A stretch of 64,000 bases of DNA from Pestalotiopsis fici W106-1. Lineage: Eukaryota > Ascomycota > Sordariomycetes > Amphisphaeriales > Sporocadaceae. The notes under the pieces were generated by a model. The model was not told the DNA's origin and ran no database searches. It saw only the letters and a list, made by a program, of their open reading frames with translations. The stretch covers positions 2,604,001 through 2,668,000 of the forward strand of contig NW_006917093.1 of NCBI RefSeq assembly GCF_000516985.1. The letters run 5' to 3'. A program made the position numbers and the translations under genes. Positions 22,923 through 35,041 of this stretch are shown in pieces. Position 1 is the first letter of the stretch, and each line of letters begins with the position of its first letter.

Positions 22923-25229
22923 ATCCTGTGCTGTTGATCACGACTGAGTCTCTCGCTCTAGACCTAGGGAATTGCGACGGGGCTGGGATGGAATATGCAG
23001 GGTCGGGGTTTCACGCGGCAACCGTAATGTTTGCAGTATGTCTGAGCAGATGGTTCGCGGAGAAGAAGAAAAGCCAAAGAGAAAAAGTCCGGATAAGCTG
23101 GCAATCGGACTCTAGATGTTGATTCTGAGGCGTGCGAGTACCGCTTCGGTAGTTGGCTGGGAGGTGTGTATGGATGTATGTAAGCTTTGTTTGTCCTTGG
23201 TGAGCCGGCAGCTTTATTGGATTCCTGAACTGCTTGTGCAAGTGCCTTGTGTTGTCCCATGACCTGGTGGACGAGCAAACAAACGAGTATTATTGGATCT
23301 AATACTAATGACAGTCCGGAAAGAAATTACAGACTCGGGCGTCTATCGGACCGCAGCGTTGGAACAGGCTGTCATGGTGGATCAGCAGATCGACGTTGTA
23401 CATTTTTCGGCGGTTTTGACGAGGTCATCGTGCGCATGGCAAACCAATAAGGCGGGGCAGAGGCGGCACTTGGCGACCTCCAACTGCCCGGGTTTGGGGG
23501 AGTCTTTAGGAATCACGCGTCGCTAAAAAGAAGATTGCAAAATTTATAGTAGACAAGAGCTAGTCCGCGATCTGACAAGTTCGGGCGCCGACAAACGGCG
23601 CCTCTAAATAGTCCAGGCACCTTAAAACACCAGACAGCCCAAGGACCCTGGAGGGCGCTAGAAACGAATGCCAGCACTGGATGGATACAACTACGGAGCC
23701 ATTGACGTGGGATCCCAGGACCACACGAGACGATACCGAGCTGATGGCTTGTTAGCTTTGCCGTTGCTCCATCTTGTTGTGCAAGATACAAACATGTGAT
23801 ACGTCTTGACAAGTCAAACTTTTGATTCAGCTCTATTGTACGTGGGCGTGAAGTGGAAAGTGTCCGGTATCCGTGCTGCTTGTGGTGAGCTGAGAGCTGT
23901 AAGCATGGCGAAGCAAAAGATCTACATGGTGCACCTTTTCTCGGCCTTAAGTTTTATGGAAAACTCCAGCATTCGGATTTTAGGCAATCGCCACGAGTGC
24001 GCTGTGGGCAAGAGGGAACCACCTGCTAGGTAGCCTTGTAGGCAGCCATATTCTCACTAGAAGGCAGTTTAAGATTTGTCATTTGGCACCACAAAGGACA
24101 ATGAAAGACTTCTGAATGTGATATCTTGGCGCCTTGGACGAGACAAGGAACGATCATCAACTATTAAAGTCCGACGAGGTCAGGTACGGAGTAATATTGA
24201 GAAAAGGGGTCCTCATTCATGTCCCCCAGAGTCCCCCCAACTTTGCAGAGGATAACTTGAGCTGCAGTTCCCCTGGAGACTAACTAGACACAGTTAGGAG
24301 AGATCTCGGTAAGCAGCAGACCTACACCGAGCACCCCTGGCTGGGCAGGGCCGGGGCTTTGTGTACCTGGGGTAGCTTCCAAGCTAGGGGCCCAAATTAG
24401 GCCTAGGTGCTTTATACAAAGTACGGAAAGGATTTCTGCCACTTTTATGTATTCAGGAACCAGGCTTGCGTGATGTAGAAGCCTATTGAATGTGTGAACT
24501 TGGCGTGTCTGTGTTTTGCTTTGTACTTGAGGTGAACGAAGTTCTGGATCATAACTGTGATATGTTGAAATTCGCAGCGGAACTGTTCCATCTGCGACAT
24601 CACTTCGTCATGTCCCGCGCTGCTCACTCTATGGCGTCGTCTTATCTGTACAGTTCGAAATTGGAACTCTGACATCTGGCTCACCATCGCCTCAGAAACA
24701 TGGGAATGGCAAGGCAGAAGAAATGTAAATACTTGTAGCTGACATTCTTAACCGTTTCTATCACGACCTGTTGCGTGAAGAAACGAACAGGATGCATGTA
24801 TTCCGCCCTCCATATCTCAGCTTCATCAGATAAATATGTACTTATTGCCAAGACATCCTAACGATGCACCCCGCGATTTCGTCGTTCTAATGGCCGAAGG
24901 TAAGGTTTGGATGCCGATTTTCAAAATTCCAAGCCAGCTGCCATCCTGGGGTCCGTTTTATCACAATATCGAGTGTATAGCCATGCCACGTGAATTGTAT
25001 AATTTCTGTTTCAAAGCCGGGCCCACCTTGGATAACTACGATCCTAAGTTTTTCCGTCAATACAAAGCAAATGACAATCTATTGCACAAAAGGCTTCGCA
25101 ACATCTTTACTTCCATGTCCTTTCACTTTATGCAAGACGTACCGCCTATGTAGGTATTATGTTGGGCTCACAGTCCGTCCTCGGCATGAAATTCTATCTT
25201 CAAATTGCTTGGCACATCATTTGTCTATC
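22923..25229. other. intergenic region upstream of the esterase, no supported gene
   Basis: About 2.3 kb. A 105-codon frame at 24836-25153 has no recognised family and no signal peptide. CT/CCC tracts lie near 24225-24240 and 24330-24350. A possible alternative upstream start for the esterase lies at 25186 but needs an unproven intron. Confidence 0.45.
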
Positions 25230-26352
25230 ATGCGAAACGCAGCCCTTTCTGTTCTTGGCATCACAGCCACACCATCCTCGACCGGTACTCCTTTGAGTTA
25301 TGCAGCCGGATCAGAAAGAGCACTGACATTGTCAAATTTGGCAAATATCGTCTCCTTGTGAGTAAATCTTGAGGTGACAGGTAGGTATTCAAAGCTTGAC
25401 AATTATTTAGTGGAGACTCCTGGACTGATATTCGGTTCGACGTCAATGGAACTCAACCATCGTTGGGAATTCCGTTTGGAAACACGGGCAAAACAAGTTC
25501 CAATGGAAAGATGTGGCCTCAATATCTTGCCATGAAGTACAATACATCTACCGTTCTCGGTTATGATCTCGCTCTCAGCGGCGCCGTTGTTGATGTTGAT
25601 ATCATTACCACCGCAACGCACGACATGGATGAGCAAGTGAACGAGAAATTCGAGCCGTACGCAGACCAAAGCGGGTTGCTGCCATCCAGAAAAACTCTAT
25701 ATACCCTATGGGTCGGTAATAATGATATGAACCGATCATACAATGGCACGGATCCTGCGATCAACTCAAAGGTGATCGCCAGATACAAGGAACTAGCGAC
25801 CCATCTCCACAATGTTGGCGCACGTAACTTCCTTTTCCTCAGTGTACCTCCCATGTGGCTATTTCCGAGCAACATGGCCAACGGCGCTGACCTCGCCAAA
25901 CTTCGTTCAGCCGTTGAGGATTTAAACGCCAGACTGCAGAAAATGGCGAGAGAGATTGATCACGATCTTGCTTACACTTCAGTATATTACTTTGACATTA
26001 CCAGTCTCTTCGGCACTGTCGTTGAAGATCCTGGTCAATTCAATGAGACCGCGATCTACAAAGATACAACTTCATGGCGTGAAGCCTACGAGTCGTAGGT
26101 CATCTTTCCTAGACTTTCTTCACTGGTCATCTTGATGAATATGAACACATTCCATGATCTGAATTCGGATACTATACTCGGCTAACACATGTTTGTAGTG
26201 GGACGTCGAAGCCGGACTACAAGTCTAGCAAATGTACTTACTCAGCCCTGGAGTATCTCTTCATTGACGGTGCACATCCTACACAGCCTTGGCACGACTT
26301 GATGGCAAACAGGCTCTCCATCATGCTAGATAATGGAGAATCGCTCAGCTGA
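25230..26352 (+). CDS. SGNH/GDSL esterase, CE16-like acetylesterase
   Basis: Fungal CE16 enzymes remove acetyl groups from hemicellulose fragments. Three exons (25230-25357, 25411-26094, 26199-26352) give 321 residues. Removing intron 1 creates IVSFGDSWTD, with nucleophile about Ser46. NPFGNTGKTSSNGKMW-like spacing is kept as PFGNTGKTSSNGKMWPQYLA. The third block is LWVGNNDMNRS, supplying the oxyanion asparagine, and the last is FIDGAHPTQPWHD with the Asp-x-x-His pair. The family length is normal. The N-terminus (MRNAALSVLGITATPSS) is a weak signal peptide, so the true first exon may differ. It begins a run of three secreted carbohydrate enzymes on the same strand. Confidence 0.87.
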
Positions 26353-27001
26353 GTCTGGTTTCAAGCATGAAGGAAACGCGGGAATATTATCTAGGCAACC
26401 ATGATGAGATTTGCACCATATGTTCCAGGGCTTCCCGTGAGAATATCCCCTTTGATAACACTTTCCAAAGGTCCACTGAGGGGGGAGTGGTAGAGAAGAA
26501 GGTGCTGATCAATACTGTCGACTCAAACTCTAATTACCAACGCAAAGAAGAAACCTTGAAAAAAGTTGATAGTTTGGACTGCGTAGGCGTGAGCGCAGCT
26601 GAGTGGTGGAGAATCATTATGATTGAAATCAATCCCGTGCCAAGACCCACCAAGCAATGTTGTGGCGCTGAGAGGGAGAAACAATCATTTCACGAATGTT
26701 GTCCGCTGCACCGAAAACCTCGGGGTATGAAAGCACGAGAGTACGGGCTGCCGCTGAAATGGATGCAATACTCTTCCCGGCTCTTTTTGCGCGGATAATT
26801 CCCGTACGCCCCTCTATTGAAATCTCGCGAGACGGGCATTTTCTGTTCGATACAACGTCAGAAGGCCTCCATTAACAGGTCCATGGCCAGAAGCAAATCT
26901 CAGAATCGCCGGACTCTATATATTTCAAAGGTCTGACAAGCACTGTCTGCCAAATATCATGGCAGGACAAAAATTGAAAGTGATCTCACAATAAACCCGC
27001 C
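26353..27001. other. promoter region of the GH2 gene
   Basis: It lies between the esterase and the GH2 gene on the same strand. A TATA-like TATATAT sits at 26917-26923, about 80 nt before the GH2 start. No gene is supported. Confidence 0.5.
26917..26923 (+). promoter_or_regulatory. TATA-like element of the GH2 gene
   Basis: TATATAT lies about 80 nt upstream of the start codon at a plausible core-promoter distance. Confidence 0.4.
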
Positions 27002-29710
27002 ATGCATGCAAAACATCCATCTTTTCTTTCCCTCTTCCTCGGCTCGACCATCCTGGCTGGCCTAAATCAAAATTTTGGCTCAGCGTCAGCAGTTCCGCGG
27101 GCTGATACCTCTGGTCGCAACAGAACTAGACTGCACGAAGGATGGAAATTTCAATTATGGCCCAAGGCGCCAGATGGAATCACTTATGACTTGCGCCCAG
27201 ACAACACGGGACAAGATTTGGAAGTTCTGAAGCCTTGGATCCTGCCGTCAGCAAATGCTTTCATCCCGAACGAGACTGATCACTACTCTCAGCCGGTAGG
27301 CCAACCCGAGACTGTGATTCCATATGTCTCTCCATCATTCAACGACTCAAGCTGGAGCGACGTTGAGGTGCCCCATGACTGGGCAATAACTGAAGCCTTT
27401 GTTTCTCGCTCAATCACCTCTGGTGACATGGGCCGCCTTCAGGTCCAGGGAGTTGGCTGGTATCGTCGCCCGCTTGAAATCTCCACATCTGACCGGGGAA
27501 AACATATTTATCTCGAAGTTGATGGCGCAATGTCCTACGCTATGGTGTGGCTGAATGGCCAGCTGGTAGGAGGATGGCCGTACGGCTACAACTCGTTTCG
27601 AATGGACCTCACGCCTTACATCGATTTCAGTGGGGACACCAACAATTTGGCTATTCGTGTCGAGAACCCGCAAGATGATTCTTTTTCAAGATGGTATCCC
27701 GGGGCTGGTATCTACCGCAATGTATGGCTTGAGAAGGTCAACAGTGCTGTTCATGTAGCCCAGTACGGTACAACCTTTGTTTCTAGCGAGGTTTCTTCGA
27801 AGTCTGCGACATTAGACTTGTCAGTACGGATATCAAATAAGGCTTCAAACGAAACGTCCAACATAACAGTCATCACCGAAGTCCACAATTTCGACTCACC
27901 GAGTGGAAGTGTTGGGAGGATGGTCGCTACATTTCCAGCAAGGTCCCAAAGTATCTCGCCTGGTGCAACAGTCCAAGTGAACAGCACTATAACTATTTCA
28001 AAGCCCTATCTCTGGGGTCCACCACCCCTACAGCACCCGAATATGTATATGGCGTATACACGCCTGTATAATGACGGTGACTTGCTGGATACATACACTA
28101 GCACGTTTGGCATTCGCACCATTGATTTCGACCCTAACAACGGCTTGCATGTCAATGGTCAGAAGGTTTTTATCCAAGGTGTGAACCAACATCATGATCT
28201 TGGCGCTCTTGGCACTGCCTTCAATGTTAGAGCTGCCACTCGCCAGCTCCAAATTTTACAAGAGCTCGGCGTGAACACAATTCGTCTCTCTCATAATCCG
28301 CCAGCACCAGAACTCCTGAAGCTCACAGATGAGCTGGGATGTCTCGTTCTCGATGAGATATTTGACAATTGGGCCGAGGGAAAGCGTGACTCGGACTTTA
28401 GTCTGATATGGCAAGATTGGCACGAGGCTGACTTGCGAGCGTTTGTTCGACGTGATCGAAACCATCCTTCAATCTTCTTGTGGAGTTTTGGTAATGAAGT
28501 CCTTGAAGCAAGTGACGACAAAGAACTGGCCGGCCAGATCGCTGCGAATCTGACCAATATTGTGACCATGGAGGATCCAAGTCGTCCCTCGACTGCATCC
28601 ATCTTTCGATCTGTGCCGGGTGAAGCGTTTCCCAATGCGTTGAAGGTTCTAGGAATCAATTACCTCGGGGAAGGAGCTCGCTATGGTGAAGCATACGTCA
28701 ACCTCACAGGCTACAGAACCGATCCTCTATACGAACCATTCCACAATGAGTATCCAGAAAGAATGATATTTGGCTCTGAGGTCGCCGCCTCCGCAAGCAG
28801 CCGGGGTACTTTTACTTTTCCCGTCACCCAGTACGACAGCTGTCCGATAGATGATAGCCATGGTGGAAATTCCACTACGAGCACCATCAGTGGCTACGAA
28901 ATCTACACTGCCGATTCTGGATCCTCTCCGGATCGAGTGTTCAAGACACAAGACGAATATCCATTCGTTGCTGGTGGCATCGTCTGGAGCGGTTTTGATT
29001 ACCTTGGTGAGCCAGTACCATATCGTACTTCAGCCCGCAGCTCTTACTATGGTATCATTGATCTGGCTGGATTCAAGAAGGAAAGATTCTTCCTATATCA
29101 ATCACGATGGCGCCCCGATCTACCAATGGCACATATTGTCCCACATTGGAATTGGCCAGAGCGTGACGGCCAGGTAACCCCGGTGCATGTGTTTACGTCA
29201 GGCGATGAAGCAGAACTATTCATAAATGGCAAATCGCAAGGCCGGAAAAAGAGGGGAGCTTTCGAGTATCGTTTCCGCTGGGATGATACGATCTACACCG
29301 CAGGCAATGTCAGTGTGATAACCTATAAAAATGGGACAAGGTGGGCAGAGGATATCAAGAAAACAACTGGAAAGCCTGCTGCTTTACAGCTTACGGCAGA
29401 CCGAGCCACGATTATCGCTGATGGGGAAGACTTGTCTTTTGTCACAGTAACTGTCCTCGACAGTAACGGCGACACCGTACCAGAAGCTGCGAACAAGATT
29501 ACATTTTCTGTAGAGGGACAGGGAAGGATTGTAGCAACAGACAACGGCTTGCCGACAGATATGACTCGTTTCACTTCCTTGTCTCGAAACACATTCAGCG
29601 GGTTGGCGCTTGCAGTCGTCGAGGGATTATCGGGGCTGCCTGGCAAGATCGTCCTTACGGCCAAGGCTGATGGGCTAACATCGGCGAATATCACGATTAC
29701 AACTACATAG
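27002..29710 (+). CDS. secreted GH2 beta-galactosidase-like glycoside hydrolase
   Basis: A retaining exo-glycosidase of family GH2, intronless, 902 residues. A signal peptide (LFLGSTILAGLNQNFGSASA) is followed by the sugar-binding jelly roll (VPHDWAI, VQGVGWYRR, VWLNGQLVGGWPYGYNSF), an immunoglobulin-like domain and the TIM barrel. The barrel has IQGVNQHHDLGALG, RLSHNPPAPEL and the acid/base in WSFGNEV (about Glu499). MIFGSEVAAS holds the likely nucleophile (about Glu593). Two C-terminal beta domains of DUF4982 and Big-like type end the protein. Many N-glycosylation sequons fit secretion. This domain order is usual for beta-galactosidases; beta-galactofuranosidase or glucuronidase activity cannot be excluded from sequence. 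Confidence 0.9.
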   Translation: MHAKHPSFLSLFLGSTILAGLNQNFGSASAVPRADTSGRNRTRLHEGWKFQLWPKAPDGITYDLRPDNTGQDLEVLKPWILPSANAFIPNETDHYSQPVGQPETVIPYVSPSFNDSSWSDVEVPHDWAITEAFVSRSITSGDMGRLQVQGVGWYRRPLEISTSDRGKHIYLEVDGAMSYAMVWLNGQLVGGWPYGYNSFRMDLTPYIDFSGDTNNLAIRVENPQDDSFSRWYPGAGIYRNVWLEKVNSAVHVAQYGTTFVSSEVSSKSATLDLSVRISNKASNETSNITVITEVHNFDSPSGSVGRMVATFPARSQSISPGATVQVNSTITISKPYLWGPPPLQHPNMYMAYTRLYNDGDLLDTYTSTFGIRTIDFDPNNGLHVNGQKVFIQGVNQHHDLGALGTAFNVRAATRQLQILQELGVNTIRLSHNPPAPELLKLTDELGCLVLDEIFDNWAEGKRDSDFSLIWQDWHEADLRAFVRRDRNHPSIFLWSFGNEVLEASDDKELAGQIAANLTNIVTMEDPSRPSTASIFRSVPGEAFPNALKVLGINYLGEGARYGEAYVNLTGYRTDPLYEPFHNEYPERMIFGSEVAASASSRGTFTFPVTQYDSCPIDDSHGGNSTTSTISGYEIYTADSGSSPDRVFKTQDEYPFVAGGIVWSGFDYLGEPVPYRTSARSSYYGIIDLAGFKKERFFLYQSRWRPDLPMAHIVPHWNWPERDGQVTPVHVFTSGDEAELFINGKSQGRKKRGAFEYRFRWDDTIYTAGNVSVITYKNGTRWAEDIKKTTGKPAALQLTADRATIIADGEDLSFVTVTVLDSNGDTVPEAANKITFSVEGQGRIVATDNGLPTDMTRFTSLSRNTFSGLALAVVEGLSGLPGKIVLTAKADGLTSANITITTT

Positions 29711-30590
29711 AGGAACGTATAGGTCGCCAGCGTATTCATAGAGCGATAGTCCTTTACGTAAAGCTGCTTTCTTATTACCAAATAAAAGCTTAATGGCACC
29801 AATAAGTCGTAGCATCAGCACATGTGGCTGAGTCAATCCATTATTGAGTATCTTAAGCTAAAGAGTAAAATTACAGATGGTTATCATTTACGAAATGAAC
29901 GAGGAAAACTGTCACATTGACGTAGATACTACCCTCTGCAAATAATATGCTCTTATATACCAGATAGCTCTTTGCAGCTCTATTTTATAGCTTGATAGGA
30001 TCAAATCGAACATTTCTTTTCAGGCACTCCTCCGATTACTTTTCCCTTCACGATGGCTCAGGTGATAGCTTGTTATGCTACCGGCTTTGGTAATTATTGA
30101 AAGTTTCGCAGTGTCGCAGAATCTAACTTATCATAGGGAAGATCATGAAGTCACTTTGCATTATCCAAGTTCCGATGGACATTGAAAGAAAATCCTTTTG
30201 TCCTAACGAGGGTGAGACAATCGCGATAACTCTACGCGAAGTGCGGGGTCATGTTGACAATCTAGTTGCATTAGGGTCTATTGCAGGCCATTTCTCGGAA
30301 AGGGGGCTAATTTGATGGACGGCTGAATTATCAAACAATGAAAATGTTTCCGATACACCAATGATGCTCTCTGAATATCTGGGCCGGTAAAATTTCTTTG
30401 GTTTGCTGAGAACCGCTCCAATGACAAAGCTTACAGCTCCAGTCAGGCGAAGGGGGCAGGGAAGAAGAGAAAGAAAAGGGCTCTCAAAGAGATGAAGAGA
30501 AAGAGGAGGAGCTTGGTGAACTACATAAAAGAGTGAATGAATACAAATCAGACGTACGTCTTAGAACGCAATAGTATCGTCTAGTCCAAG
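29711..30590. other. intergenic region upstream of GH43
   Basis: About 0.9 kb of AT-rich sequence after the GH2 gene, ending in the GH43 promoter. It carries one GGCTAA and one GCGGGG element, described separately, and a TATA-like CATAAAA near 30523-30529. Confidence 0.5.
30305..30310 (+). promoter_or_regulatory. possible XlnR/XYR1 site upstream of GH43
   Basis: GGCTAA matches the consensus bound by the xylanolytic activator XlnR/XYR1 and lies about 280 nt before the GH43 start. A GCGGGG at 30243-30248 fits the CreA consensus SYGGRG. Such short matches occur by chance, so this is suggestive only. Confidence 0.3.
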
Positions 30591-32424
30591 ATGAAGTTCT
30601 GTGTTCGAGTTGCCATCGGCACTATACTAGCCTGGTGCCAAACTGTCCATGGCAAGGCCTTCCAATATGAGCAAAGAGACACGAATATCACTTTCACAAA
30701 CCCAATCCTCCCAGGATTCCACCCTGATCCGAGTTGCATATTCGTCGAAGAACTTGACAAGACATTCTTTTGCGCATCGTCATCATTCTTGACTTTTCCT
30801 GGGATCCCCATATATGCCAGCAGAGACCTACAGAACTGGAAACTGGCCAGCCGCGTGTTTAGTCGCCCTACGCAGATTCCTGATCTCAAAACGACCTTGA
30901 CCTATAGTTCTGAAGGGGGCATATGGGCGCCGACTTTGCGTCACCACAACGGGACATTCTATCTCATCTGCACCTTTGTCCACATCGGAGCAGCAGGCAG
31001 CCGAAATTTCAAGAACTTTGTCTTCACTACTGCGTCTCTGTTTGATGAAGAATCTTGGAGTGATCCCGTCGAGGTCGAAATGCACGGCAAGAGCGCGATA
31101 GATCCGGATCTATTCTGGCATGAAGACGGAACGGTCTATATGCACACGGGGTGGGGTCGCATCTACCAGCAGACCGTTGATTTGCAGACTGGCGAGTCTT
31201 CCGTTCCAGTCGTCGTCTGGAACGGCACCGGAGCATCAAACCCAGAGAGCCCTCATATCTTTCAGCGCGAAGATTATTATTATCTGCTTATTGCACAGGG
31301 AGGGACCGGCAAAGAGCATGCGGTTGCCGTGGCTCGGTCGAGGAATATCTCCGGGCCGTACGAGAGCTACACTGGAAATCCAATTCTTACGGCCGCAGGG
31401 ACAGATCGATTCTTCCAAGCTACTGGTCACGCGGACTTATTTCAGGATAGCAATAGCAACTGGTGGGGTGTGGCACTGGGTAAACGTTCAGGTCCAGACT
31501 ATCAGGTATATCCAATGGGGCGAGAGACTCTGCTCTATGCTGTGAGTTGGAATGAGGGTTGGCCAACGCTGGACCCGATTTTCGGAAAAATGCAAGGTTG
31601 GGCGTTCGATGTCACTAATACAACCATCCCTGGAATTGGTTCGTATATTGATGCACCCGATCACGTCAATTTTGGAGGTACAGAAATCCCCACTCACTGG
31701 GTAAACTGGCGCTTTCCAGACTCTGATGCCTATTCCGTATCGCCCACTACCCATCCGGGTACGTTGGAAATGGCGCCATCGTTTTCCAATTTGACCGGAA
31801 ATCTAACCACAGCTGGGCCCATCAGCCTTGTGGGACGCCGCCAGACTGCAAGTCTTTTCAATTTCAGTGTATGCATTGAATATGAGCCATTGAGGGTGGG
31901 CGAGGAAGCCGGCATGACGGCTTTCGTCACTCAACTGCAGCACATCGATCTTGGAATTCTGCGCGGCGAAGATGACAATCAAGTTATAAAACTTCAAACG
32001 ACATGTGACGGAGCAACGGATACAACACCACCAAGCACTGTGGTTCAAGACTTACCAGAAACATGGTATGGCCAAAAAATGTACTTGAACATCCAGATGT
32101 CTACACCTGATACCTACACTTTCAGCGTTTCACGGGCTGCAGACTCATCGGACTTGCTTGTCATGGGGGACGTCAATGCCATATATCTTTCAGGTGGGAG
32201 TGGTAGTTATACAGGTAAGTTCGAACTATGCAAGCATCGCTAACTCCAATGAAGGTTTGGCCGTCTTAATTTTTGGCAATACTGATGTGTAACAACCAGG
32301 CGTTTTACTTGGAGTATACAATACAATTAATGGTGGAAATGGTAGTTCCAAAGCATGGTTCAACGAATGGAACTACACGCCAATGGCTCAAGAAGTTGAC
32401 GTTGGTGTTTTCGATTATATATGA
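30591..32424 (+). CDS. secreted GH43 beta-xylosidase/alpha-arabinofuranosidase
   Basis: An inverting glycosidase of family GH43 acting on xylan side chains or xylo-oligosaccharides. Two exons (30591-32214, 32300-32424) give 582 residues. A signal peptide (VAIGTILAWCQTVHG) precedes the five-bladed propeller. The expected carboxylates are visible: general base in GFHPDPSC (about Asp46), pKa modulator in SAIDPDLFWHEDG, and acid in NPESPHIF. The C-terminal half, with THWVNWRFPDSDAY, is the beta-sandwich usual in the XynB-type branch. The small last exon finishes this sandwich (VLLGVYNTINGG, FNEWNYTP), which supports the intron. It lies downstream of CE16 and GH2 on the same strand. Confidence 0.92.
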
Positions 32425-32712
32425 GAAGTCGCAAGGGCAAAGAAATGTTTCAGACGATCATGTGAGCGACGACACATGTCGAAATCCATTCCAGGCGACT
32501 GGCATAACTATTTACAGCTTTCATTTTGGTAGCGACTTGTTGAAATGCAAATGTAATGAATGAGGAGAACAAATTATGTGCTGCCTGTAATTTCTTTCTT
32601 AGAATATCACGTTGAATGACGCTAATAGGATTTGGCAAAGAATTGATCTAATGGCATAATGATCTATAGAGTATGAAACCTTCCAAGTGACGTGTAAAGG
32701 GACTGCAGGATT

Positions 32713-33501
32713 TCATTGTCCATCAAAGCTTGCTGCTGCTCGTCGGACCAAGAAGGCCTGCACGAGTTCTGCTCGATTTGCAATGGCTCGCCTACTTTCA
32801 GCCTCCAGGAGCTGGTCACAAAGATCTCCGTGGTTTCGGTCGCGTTGCCGAGCGATTTCCGTTGTCAAGTGATCCATCCGTGCCAGCTGACCGCAGCCCC
32901 CAATCATTGCAAGCAACAAGAGGACAAGACCAAAGCTCCTGTTACAAATGATGACAGCTTGTCGTTGACTCGATTCATATCTCTTTCTTGGGTCCCGCCA
33001 CTGTTCCCAGTCTTCCCAAGTTGCATTCCTTTTTGCATCATGTCCTTGCTGGTGGCGATACATGTGAGCTTTATGGTGGGACTCGTGTTCTCGGAATCCT
33101 GTCCTGTTTGAACCGTGGTCCGCAGGTGAGCCAAGCCCCCATCCAACGCCTCGCTCATCATATGCTTTCCTTTTGACGGGATTGGACAATATTTTGTCTG
33201 CTTCTATAATGAGACGATAGCGCTCTACCCTGGCCGCTTTCGAAACACCATGATAGGATGTGTATTGCCACCTGTCCGGATGGTATACCATGACAAGTTG
33301 ATAGAATCGTCGCTTATTGTATAGTTGATCCTTTGGTTGCTCCAGGATATCGTAAGGGGTTATGTGGGACCCATTAGGCCATGATGTAAGTATATGGTCG
33401 TACTTTTCGCCCGTCCGGGAGCTATTCTGCTGATCGCGAACTGTGGCATATCTCCTCGAGGCGATGGACTTTAGGCCTGCGGGAAGCTTTGAATAAAACA
33501 T
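32713..33501 (-). CDS. mitochondrial J-domain protein with one membrane segment
   Basis: A DnaJ co-chaperone expected to stimulate an Hsp70. It is intronless, 262 residues. The N-terminus (MFYSKLPAGLKSIASRRYATV) is basic, hydroxylated and free of acids, like a mitochondrial presequence. The J domain spans about residues 45-115: TPYDILEQP, KRRFYQLVMVYHPDR with the HPD tripeptide, ADKILSNPVKRKAYDERGVGW. A middle His/Arg-rich stretch follows. One hydrophobic segment (SFGLVLLLLAMIGGCG) probably anchors it, and a charged tail follows. The layout resembles yeast Jid1, a J protein of the inner membrane, but orthology is not proven. It converges on the GH43 gene. Confidence 0.8.
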   Translation of the reverse strand: MFYSKLPAGLKSIASRRYATVRDQQNSSRTGEKYDHILTSWPNGSHITPYDILEQPKDQLYNKRRFYQLVMVYHPDRWQYTSYHGVSKAARVERYRLIIEADKILSNPVKRKAYDERGVGWGLGSPADHGSNRTGFREHESHHKAHMYRHQQGHDAKRNATWEDWEQWRDPRKRYESSQRQAVIICNRSFGLVLLLLAMIGGCGQLARMDHLTTEIARQRDRNHGDLCDQLLEAESRRAIANRAELVQAFLVRRAAASFDGQ

Positions 33502-35041
33502 TGTGACTCGGCCTACTGGCAGAATGGACTTCTATGAATAGCGGATTGAAACAGGTCAAATGATGGAGTTCAGCCTCAAGGATTCTCTTCAGTCTTTCAG
33601 CTTTACTTTTACATAGCCCGGCGTCAAAGAGTTGGCGCCCAATCGAATGAATATTTTAACAGAAATTGTTTCACATGAGCCAATTTGCGAACGATATGTT
33701 GAACACAGTGATACCGCATCTATTCTCTGCATTATAGATCCACCAAGGTAAACCGAAAGACATACCAGCAGCCGGGTGATATTCCAACGCGCATGTAGTA
33801 GTCGGGTTTGCTGGAGTCACAAAGTGCCAAGAGCGCCTGGTGTTTGCGGTTGCGGATGCAGGGCAAGCTAACATCAGTGAGCATCCAGTCTGCCATGCAA
33901 GGTCCAATACAGCAACAGGTCCTCTCACCATGTCATTCGTGTTCCGTCTGGAAGTAACATTGTGTGAATAGTGGCAGGTTGGCAACGGGTTCCCCAGACA
34001 AAAAGAGATCGTCTAGTCTATAAGAATCATGACCTTGAGGTTTTGGGTCGGCGTCATTGTCAATCCATGAGCAAGTATGCGCCACTTCTGAGATTTGGTA
34101 ACAGCAAAAATGCAATACAAGACTTGTTTGGAAGCTCTAAATAAAAGGGAGAAGGAAGAAGCGGTGAGATGGGGGCGATAGCCGTAATGCATGCAACCGA
34201 AAATCTGCTCGAAAGAAGGCGTACAAAGAGACATACTTCACGGCCAAATGCTGAACTGCGTGAGACTCTTGAAAAGTAAGACATGACAAGGGGCACACCA
34301 ATTCGGGCATACTTGAATTGGACTAATAGCTAGGCGCCTCTGCAACATGCATAGGCAGCAAGGTATTACTGCCAAGGAGAAAATACTTTCCAACAATCCG
34401 AAGCTTTTGGCTTCACTAAGACTGGGTGGCTGCAGAATTGAAAGGCAAGCATTCTATCACGATAACCCACCGTGTTGGGTAGGGGCACCTCGAATTGAAG
34501 TCTCTAGGAACAGTATAGTAAGTCTTTGTTAAATTCTCAATTTGAGAAGGTGACATTTGGTCTGATAAAAGCTTATTTATTTTTCTTTTCTTTCTAAATT
34601 TCCTTTTCATTGGTTCGGTCATATTTGATTATGCCCGATCCTGGTGAGAAGCCTATGCGGGTCTCCATGGGTAGTGACTGATTGTTGATAGACAATTTGC
34701 TCAAACTTTCTCTCCAACTCCTGCAGGCAGAGTCACCCATTCTTTGCTATGCTTGCCCAGGATCCATGCTCCAATTCGGCACTTGGTCAAAGGCGGGCCG
34801 TTCCTAACTTCCTATGTTGTGGAATGACTTCTGATTCCCCAGCTTCTCCACACCATAGGTGCGAACTCACTCGGGGGTTGGCGATACGAAAAATTCTGGT
34901 ATTTACCAAAGAAACGGACAATCCTGATAATCTAAGTACTCCCCATCTCTTCTCCTTATCAACTTTAGACAAGGGACCTTGTTCCGAACCAATAGGGGCA
35001 GAAAAGACCGGGGAAGGCCCCTCAGATGTATGTGTTGGTAA
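33502..35041. other. relic-like intergenic region
   Basis: About 1.5 kb without a supported gene. Short open frames on both strands, for example minus 33671-33985, have no family features. The compositional change near 34500-34620 (TTT/CTTT tracts) suggests old insertions. Confidence 0.45.

Noticed and set aside
24836..25153. 105-codon frame upstream of the esterase
   Set aside because: No recognisable domain, signal peptide or continuing exon.
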